Origin: JAIBAI01 sp044238875
Lineage (GTDB): Bacteria; Bacteroidota; Bacteroidia; M30B66
Reading direction: 5' to 3'
NCBI GenBank assembly: GCA_044238875.1
Contig: JBIICM010000067.1
Location: forward strand, 1 to 12,102
Length of the DNA: 12,102 bases
In this document: positions 7,925-12,102 of the stretch, piece by piece
How positions within the stretch are numbered: position 1 is the stretch's first letter
Layout of the letters: every line of letters begins with the position of its first letter
Made by a program: the position numbers and the translations under genes
The notes under the pieces: generated by a model
What the model was told of the DNA's origin: nothing
The model's input: the letters and a program-made list of their open reading frames with translations, nothing else
Databases searched by the model: none

Positions 7925-8472
7925 TGGTTTTCAAAAATATGAAATCAATTCAGCTGATCTGCACAATATTAGCCTTACAGCTATTTTTCACCGGCTGTAA
8001 TGGTCAACAAGTCGTACCCGGAAAGAATCTCATCACCATGGAAAACAAAACCAACCCTTATTACTCGCGCACCGATACCGCTCATCTGAATGTGTCGGAT
8101 GCCGAATGGAAAAAAGTGCTGCCTGACAGCCTTTACCAGATTGCCCGCAACAAGGCCACCGAATATGCGTTTTCAGGTAAGTACTGGAATCAAGACCTTA
8201 AGGGGGATTATTTCTGCGCGGCTTGCGGTAATCATCTCTTTAAATCGGAGGCTAAGTTTGCCAGCAGTTGCGGATGGCCTTCCTTCTTTGAAAGTATAAG
8301 ACCCAACTCAGTAAAATATATTGCAGACCGCTCCCATGGTATGATTCGAACCGAAGTGCTCTGCGGCCGCTGCGATAGCCATCTCGGCCATATTTTTGAC
8401 GATGGCCCACCGCCCACCTACAAGCGGTTTTGCATGAACTCCATCAGTCTCGATTTTGAACCTGAACGGTAA
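7924..8472 (+). CDS. msrB: Peptide-methionine (R)-S-oxide reductase, lipoprotein-type
   Basis: Reduces methionine-R-sulfoxide in proteins. The 182-residue product has the full MsrB domain from about residue 55. Zinc Cys pairs are C98/C101 (CAAC) and C147/C150 (CGRC), CGWPSF (C116) is the usual resolving-side block, HLGHIFDDGPPP and RFCMNS with catalytic C170 follow. The N-terminus is a signal peptide with a lipobox-like FFTGC (C25 from the first ATG), so the enzyme is probably a lipoprotein acting on periplasmic or envelope proteins. The start at 7924 shares the A of the upstream stop (TAATG), suggesting coupled translation with the secreted repeat protein. An ATG at 7939 would give a shorter signal peptide with the same lipobox. 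An electron donor for a periplasmic MsrB is not encoded in this window. Confidence 0.95.
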   Translation: MVFKNMKSIQLICTILALQLFFTGCNGQQVVPGKNLITMENKTNPYYSRTDTAHLNVSDAEWKKVLPDSLYQIARNKATEYAFSGKYWNQDLKGDYFCAACGNHLFKSEAKFASSCGWPSFFESIRPNSVKYIADRSHGMIRTEVLCGRCDSHLGHIFDDGPPPTYKRFCMNSISLDFEPER

Positions 8473-8544
8473 TCCTTTCTAAATAAAAGGTAATAAATGA
8501 AGAATAAATTAATCTGAAAGGATGTATTTTATAATTCAGTCTAT

Positions 8545-8552
8545 TATATTTG
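8545..8552 (+). promoter_or_regulatory. Probable -7 promoter element of the yidD-containing operon
   Basis: TATATTTG is a perfect match to TAnnTTTG and ends 22 bases before the ATG at 8575, in an AT-rich 102-base gap after msrB. The predicted leader is about 15 bases. No clear -33 TTG is seen at the standard distance. It is the only promoter-like element I see for the five overlapping genes that follow. Confidence 0.55.
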
Positions 8553-8574
8553 CCCAAACCATCAAACAATAGAA

Positions 8575-9021
8575 ATGAAAAAAATCTTACTTTCTCTTTT
8601 ACTTACTACAGCTTCCTGCTTTGCTTCAATGGCGGGCAATGCCGAGGTCTTTAACCTGGATGAACAGGAAATTAATGCAGAGTTCGCTCAACTCAGCGAA
8701 CTCGAGCAATTTGTAAATGCGAATGAAGGCATTACGCTTTCTGAAATCAGCGCAGCAAATCCGCTGCTTGCCAATGTGGGCAATGCCGCTGACATTTTGG
8801 GAATCCTTGGCACCCTTAGTGATCCACCACTCGGAATTCCATCAATTCTTTGGGGATTTTGCTTTGGCGTAGTTGGTATTGCCGTAGTTTATTTTGTGTC
8901 AGATGATCGAGAAGAAACCAAAAAAGCGTTCATTGGTTGTGCTATCGCAGGTGGTATCTATATCGTATTCTGGGTTGTATATGTTCTTGTTTTAGGAAAC
9001 GCATTCCTATTCCTTGGCTAA
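8575..9021 (+). CDS. Small exported protein with two C-terminal membrane segments (unknown function)
   Basis: I do not recognise a named family. The 148-residue product begins with a signal peptide (MKKILLSLLLTTASCFASMA, cleavage near residue 20). An acidic stretch follows (about 24-60, Glu/Asp-rich, FNLDEQEINAEF). Two hydrophobic helices come next, about 88-108 (IPSILWGFCFGVVG) and 118-140, joined by a short charged loop SDDREETKKAF. This layout, a cleaved leader, a short acidic periplasmic part and a helical hairpin, recurs in small Bacteroidota envelope proteins. It is the first gene after the 8545 promoter element and its stop codon overlaps the next start by 8 bases. A role with the LolA-like and YidD-like neighbours is inferred from position only. 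It could also be an independent stress- or envelope-related gene whose transcript mostly ends at the hairpin at 9078. Confidence 0.8.
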   Translation: MKKILLSLLLTTASCFASMAGNAEVFNLDEQEINAEFAQLSELEQFVNANEGITLSEISAANPLLANVGNAADILGILGTLSDPPLGIPSILWGFCFGVVGIAVVYFVSDDREETKKAFIGCAIAGGIYIVFWVVYVLVLGNAFLFLG

Positions 9022-9724
9022 TCGGTTTCAACGGAGGAGAAGATTTTTTTTCTCCCTATTTCTAAGCTTTCAATTTGTGTTGCCCAATTTTTTAATTGGG
9101 CAACATTATTTTAGGTTACAGGCAGATTTTACCATCAAGGAGAAATTCACGGATGGTAAGATGTCGCTGACCATGGGTACTGTTTATTATGACCGTACCT
9201 TTAAGAAGTTGGTGTATGAGGTGAAATTTCCTGAAAAGGAGACATGGGTTGTAATGGATACCATGTTTTACAAGGTTGCAGGGGGCAAACTGATCTCAAA
9301 AATGTCAGTGCCTATGCTACCCAGTTCAACGGTGTATGAATTTGCGCTGATCAATAACCTCGATAACTTCGGACTTGAAAATTCATTTTACAAGCTGGAA
9401 AAGGTGGGAAAGGAAGCAGATCTGGTGATCTCAACCTGGCTGCCCGATGCACGGATGCAGAAGGCCCTCGGAAAGATTCTGGTTTCGAAAAAAAACAACA
9501 AACTGTTCGGTGTGGCATTTTACAGTCCGTCGGGCGAACTGATCAAGAAACAGTTTTTTAAGAATTACATCCGGGCTGCGGGCGTTGCTTTCCCCGCCGA
9601 ACTTACCGAGCTCAGCTATAAAAAAGCAGGCAAAGAAACCAAGGTCACCACCTATAAGAACCTGATTGTGAACAATATGAAAAATGAAGCAAAGTATAAT
9701 TTTTCTGTTCCTGGCGTTCGCTGA
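9014..9724 (+). CDS. Exported LolA-like (outer-membrane lipoprotein-sorting-type) protein, TTG start
   Basis: A 236-residue exported protein. From residue 37 the beta-rich pattern QADFTIKEKF..KMSLTMGTVYYD..KKLVYEVKFPEKETWVVMDTMFYKV resembles the incomplete-barrel fold of LolA/LolB-like proteins, which carry lipids or lipoproteins in the periplasm; this assignment rests on pattern, not a diagnostic motif. The TTG at 9014 is preferred because it yields a complete signal peptide: basic RRRR at 7-10, a Phe/Leu-rich core, and LIGQ at 27-30 for cleavage. The next in-frame ATG (9161) would cut into the conserved part. The start overlaps the upstream gene by 8 bases. The only purine-rich AGGA lies 16 bases upstream, so initiation is probably coupled. 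The 3' end overlaps yidD by 41 bases. A terminator-like hairpin lies within its signal-peptide codons. Confidence 0.8.
   Translation: MANRFQRRRRFFFSLFLSFQFVLPNFLIGQHYFRLQADFTIKEKFTDGKMSLTMGTVYYDRTFKKLVYEVKFPEKETWVVMDTMFYKVAGGKLISKMSVPMLPSSTVYEFALINNLDNFGLENSFYKLEKVGKEADLVISTWLPDARMQKALGKILVSKKNNKLFGVAFYSPSGELIKKQFFKNYIRAAGVAFPAELTELSYKKAGKETKVTTYKNLIVNNMKNEAKYNFSVPGVR
9078..9113 (+). terminator. Intrinsic-terminator-like hairpin inside the LolA-like coding region
   Basis: The arms TGTTGCCCAATT (9078-9089) and AATTGGGCAACA (9094-9105) are perfectly complementary over 12 bp with a TTTT loop, followed by TTATTTTA (9106-9113). It lies 57 bases after the stop of the small two-TM protein gene and within codons 22-31 of the LolA-like gene. 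It fits an intrinsic terminator or attenuator; translating ribosomes would prevent it from folding. Its activity is inferred. Confidence 0.55.
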
Positions 9725-10076
9725 AACCGTAGCTTTTGCTCAACTTAACAGTAGTTTCAGGGCCGCTGAAATGCAAAACTGTTTCAGGCCCGAAACCCCT
9801 AAAACCACCTATGATATTGCTAAAAACAACCGGAATGAATGGCAGTACCTGTTCTCAGGATTGTTTCTTTTTTACAAATATGCCTTCTCATCACAGGATG
9901 ACAACCGGTGTAATTTCCATCCTTCCTGCTCTGAATACGGTATGATTGCGGTAAAGAAACATGGTACCCTACTCGGGATGCTCGCAACAGTTGACAGGCT
10001 TCAGCGCTGTAATGGCCTGAGTCCGGAACTTTACCAGATTGATATCCGGCGAAAACTACTCATTGATCAACCCTGA
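9684..10076 (+). CDS. yidD: YidD-family protein with an N-terminal signal peptide
   Basis: A 130-residue protein whose second half is a YidD domain (membrane protein insertion efficiency factor): YKYAFSSQDDNRCNFHPSCSEYGMIAV at about 64-90, KKHGTLLGML at 91-100 and DRLQRCN at 104-110, with C76, C82 and C109 matching the family's conserved Cys positions. Classical YidD proteins are about 70-90 residues, start just before the YKxxxSP block and act at the cytoplasmic face near YidC. Here about 60 extra residues precede it, beginning with a signal peptide or membrane anchor (MKQSIIFLFLAFA.., likely cleavage after FAQ at 20). The start ATG overlaps the LolA-like gene by 41 bases, and the stop shares a base with the next start (TGATG). 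rpmH, rnpA and yidC, its usual neighbours, are absent. It may be a specialised second copy. Confidence 0.88.
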   Translation: MKQSIIFLFLAFAETVAFAQLNSSFRAAEMQNCFRPETPKTTYDIAKNNRNEWQYLFSGLFLFYKYAFSSQDDNRCNFHPSCSEYGMIAVKKHGTLLGMLATVDRLQRCNGLSPELYQIDIRRKLLIDQP

Positions 10077-10894
10077 TGCGCTGTTTGTTGTTTTTATTCC
10101 TTCTCGGCAACCTTTCAGGGCAGGCTCAGGACCTTTATGATACCACCCATTCAAGGCGCTTTGCTGATTACCTCTTCAAATCAGGGCAATATCAGCTGGC
10201 AGCCATTGAGCTTGAGCGCCTGCAGTTTATGCATCCGTCTGATGATTCGCTGAAAGCAACCCTTGTAAGGGCTTATTCGCTCAACAAGTCTCACGATGCT
10301 GCCTTAAGAACCATCGGCAGGCTTTATCCAGAAACACGGCCCCTGCCCCTGCCCTTTTCTACGCTTTGTGCTTATAACCTAATTGCCTCAGGTAAACCTG
10401 ATTCAGCAATGAAAATGCTCAGCGAAAACCAGCTCTTGACCGAAAATCACCTTTTATGGTACAAAGGGTATGCGCAAATGAGCACCCATCAGTACAAAAA
10501 AGCGTTGGCTCAATTCGCAAAAACCGATACACTGCCTCCATCGCTGTTGAAGGTAAAGACACTTGCCGCTGAAGGAGCCGCCATCCGTTACAAAAGCCCC
10601 TGGCTTGCGGCCTCCCTGTCAATGGTGGTTCCTGGTTCAGGAAAATTTTATACAGGCGAATGGAAAGACGCCCTGATCAGCCTGGTTACCATTGGTCTGA
10701 CTGGTTTTCAGGCTTACAGGGGTTTCAGCAGACAGGGAAGCGGCAGTACCTACGGCTGGATCTATGCCAGCCTGGGTACCGGATTTTACCTCGGCAATAT
10801 TTATGGCTCATTTGCCTCTGCCAAACGCAGCAACCGGCGTAAGCTTGAAAAAATAAAATCGAAAGTTGATGAAACGTTTATGCTTCGTCATTAG
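10076..10894 (+). CDS. Exported helical-repeat (TPR-like) protein with C-terminal PGxGxFY membrane motif, paralogue 1
   Basis: A 272-residue protein. A signal peptide (MRCLLFLFLLGNLSGQAQ) is followed by helix-turn-helix repeats of TPR type from about 27 to 165 (FADYLFKSGQYQLAAIELERL, then SLNKSHDAALRTI and YKGYAQMSTHQYKKALAQF). The C-terminal third is hydrophobic and Gly-rich: VPGSGKFYTGEWKDALISL at 185-203 and GFYLGNIYGSFASAKR at 236-251, the type of block seen in DUF5683/TM2-like Bacteroidota membrane proteins. A basic tail (RSNRRKLEKIKSK) follows. It is translationally coupled to yidD (TGATG) and overlaps its paralogue by 26 bases. A scaffold or assembly role is plausible from the TPR part, but the function is unknown. 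Confidence 0.85.
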   Translation: MRCLLFLFLLGNLSGQAQDLYDTTHSRRFADYLFKSGQYQLAAIELERLQFMHPSDDSLKATLVRAYSLNKSHDAALRTIGRLYPETRPLPLPFSTLCAYNLIASGKPDSAMKMLSENQLLTENHLLWYKGYAQMSTHQYKKALAQFAKTDTLPPSLLKVKTLAAEGAAIRYKSPWLAASLSMVVPGSGKFYTGEWKDALISLVTIGLTGFQAYRGFSRQGSGSTYGWIYASLGTGFYLGNIYGSFASAKRSNRRKLEKIKSKVDETFMLRH

Positions 10895-11708
10895 TCTGGT
10901 TTTCTTTTCAGCATTCTCCATAAGAGCTCAGCGTCCGGAGGAAACTTTCAGATTGGGCCTGCAGGCCATTGAAATGCAGCATTATTCGCTTGCGCGACTT
11001 GCCTTTGAGCGGCTGCTATTTTTTGAACAGGATTCATTCCTGCTGGGCTCAATGAAACAACTGGGCCTGATTGCAACACATGAAGGCCGGCTGAATGAGG
11101 CTACCGGCTGGTTCAGGAGGGCCTCGGCCATCGCTGTTTCTGATCAGGAAAGAGCCTGGTTTGATCTTCAATGTGCTGCCGCTTACCTGAAACAGAACGA
11201 TCCCAAAATGGGTTTGATGTTTCTGCTCGGCATTCCTGAAAATATACCTGATTCATTGCTGTATTACGGCTCCTTTCTAAAGGGTGTAGCCTATTTTATG
11301 GAGCTGAATTTTGAAGAAAGCCATCGGGCCTTCCTGTCTGCTGTGAACCCGCTAGATCAAAAGTCCAGAGTTAAAATCGACAGCCTTTTCCGCGAACTGC
11401 ATCAGATGAGCCATCCCCGGCCAAGGTTGGCCAGGTTACTCAGCATCTTTGTTCCCGGCCTTGGGCAGTTTTATGCCGGTGATGTGAAAAATGGGATCAA
11501 TTCACTGCTTTTAACCGGAGGATTGCTTTCACTGGGTATTTATGCGTTGTTTTTCTACACGCCCATTGATGCCATCATTGCCATAGCACCCTGGTTTCAG
11601 CGCTATTATATGGGCGGATATAAAAGGGCTGAGAAGATCGCTGCCGATCGCCTCAATCAAAAAAGAAATCATATTTATCTTGAGATTCTGGACTGCTTCC
11701 CCGACTGA
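10869..11708 (+). CDS. Exported helical-repeat (TPR-like) protein with C-terminal PGxGxFY membrane motif, paralogue 2
   Basis: A 279-residue protein of the same architecture as its upstream neighbour. The signal peptide MKRLCFVISLVFFSAFSIRA with cleavage before QR is followed by TPR-like repeats from about 24 to 170 (QHYSLARLAFERLLFFEQ, EGRLNEATGWFRRASAI). A C-terminal hydrophobic hairpin contains VPGLGQFYAGDVKNGINSLL at 195-214, matching VPGSGKFYTGEWKDALISLV of paralogue 1, then YYMGGYKRAEKIA. The start is the ATG at 10869; a TTG directly before it in frame adds nothing. It overlaps the previous gene by 26 bases and is the last gene of the operon; its TGA abuts the stop codon of the convergent sirtuin with no bases between. 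The two paralogues appear to come from an old tandem duplication, with low identity outside the membrane motif. Confidence 0.85.
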   Translation: MKRLCFVISLVFFSAFSIRAQRPEETFRLGLQAIEMQHYSLARLAFERLLFFEQDSFLLGSMKQLGLIATHEGRLNEATGWFRRASAIAVSDQERAWFDLQCAAAYLKQNDPKMGLMFLLGIPENIPDSLLYYGSFLKGVAYFMELNFEESHRAFLSAVNPLDQKSRVKIDSLFRELHQMSHPRPRLARLLSIFVPGLGQFYAGDVKNGINSLLLTGGLLSLGIYALFFYTPIDAIIAIAPWFQRYYMGGYKRAEKIAADRLNQKRNHIYLEILDCFPD

Positions 11709-12102
11709 TTATGCTTGTTCAGCTTGATTTCTGTTGAGCGCTTCAATTAATTCACCCACAATTTGCGGCACACCTTTTCCGGCCTGCTCACGTATATGCC
11801 TGAAACGATGAAAAAGGTCAGCATCGAACCCATCCGGATCAATTAAAATCTTCTCTGCACCATAAGGGGCTTCAAAGGCAAGTCCGGCGGCAGGATAAAC
11901 ATTCAGCGATGTACCGATTACCAGCAGATGGGTCGCCCTTCTTACAATTTCAGCAGCATCGTTAATCATAGGAACTTCCTCGCCAAACCATACGATATGA
12001 GGCCTTAACTGGGAGCCACGCGGACAGGTATCTCCCAATTGTATATCCGCCGAACCGATGTCAATAACCTGGTCGGGAAACTTTTCTCCCCGGGCCTTTC
12101 TC
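11709..12102 (-). CDS. cobB: NAD-dependent protein deacylase (sirtuin), C-terminal part only
   Basis: Removes acyl groups from lysine side chains using NAD+, in the cytoplasm. Only the last 130 residues are inside the window; the N-terminal Rossmann part with GAGxS and the catalytic His lies beyond the right edge. What is visible is diagnostic: LRPHIVWFGEEVP is the class III (CobB/SIRT5-type) signature and VIGTSLNVYPAAGL is the NAD-binding GTSL block, followed by ILIDPD. The zinc-binding segment before LRPH reads DTCPRGSQ, with a single Cys and no CxxC pair, as in zinc-ligand-poor sirtuins that occur in Bacteroidota. The frame is open through the right edge. The gene is convergent with, and directly abuts, the last operon gene. 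Confidence 0.93.
   Translation of the reverse strand, partial: RKARGEKFPDQVIDIGSADIQLGDTCPRGSQLRPHIVWFGEEVPMINDAAEIVRRATHLLVIGTSLNVYPAAGLAFEAPYGAEKILIDPDGFDADLFHRFRHIREQAGKGVPQIVGELIEALNRNQAEQA

Noticed and set aside
8474..8490. Short inverted repeat CCTTT...AAAGG after msrB as a terminator
   Set aside because: Only five pairs, all but two A-T, with no T-run behind it; too weak to call.

Overview
The window looks like a chromosomal segment of a Bacteroidota (Bacteroidetes) bacterium with an aerobic or oxygen-tolerant lifestyle. Four things point there. One protein ends in a gliding-motility-type C-terminal sorting domain (type IX secretion). A LysM plus type 1 periplasmic-binding protein is fused translationally to guaA. 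Several exported proteins have signal peptides ending in ..AQ or ..GQ. Finally, TAnnTTTG -7 promoter elements, typical of Bacteroidota, lie just ahead of four transcription units. HemF, an oxygen-dependent enzyme, supports growth with oxygen. I see no insertion sequence, phage gene or CRISPR array.

Layout. From 1 to 5556 everything is on the minus strand: guaA, the LysM/PBP1 protein and hemF form a tight operon (10-base overlap, then an 8-base gap), followed by tRNA-Leu(UAA) with its own likely promoter, then an acyl-CoA dehydrogenase that runs off the left edge. A divergent promoter region of about 95 bases (5557-5650) separates this block from a plus-strand block. The first plus-strand pair is a large secreted, repeat-containing protein with a type IX sorting domain and a lipoprotein-type MsrB that overlaps its stop codon by one base. 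A second plus-strand operon (promoter near 8545, genes 8575-11708) holds five overlapping genes: a small signal-peptide/two-TM protein, a LolA-like exported protein, a YidD-family protein with an exported-type N-terminus, and two tandem paralogues with helical-repeat N-terminal halves and a C-terminal membrane motif. The right edge holds the 3' part of a sirtuin deacylase on the minus strand, whose stop codon directly abuts the stop of the last operon gene.

How the genes work together. guaA, hemF, the acyl-CoA dehydrogenase and the sirtuin are ordinary metabolic functions. The most interesting unit is 8545-11708. Every product carries a signal peptide or N-terminal membrane segment, the genes overlap in a chain, and YidD is not next to rpmH, rnpA or yidC here. 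I infer an envelope or lipoprotein/membrane-protein biogenesis module, but no function is shown by the sequence. A perfect 12-bp hairpin with a T-rich tail lies inside the signal-peptide codons of its second gene and could act as a translation-sensitive terminator. No gene-free stretch longer than 300 bases exists in the window.
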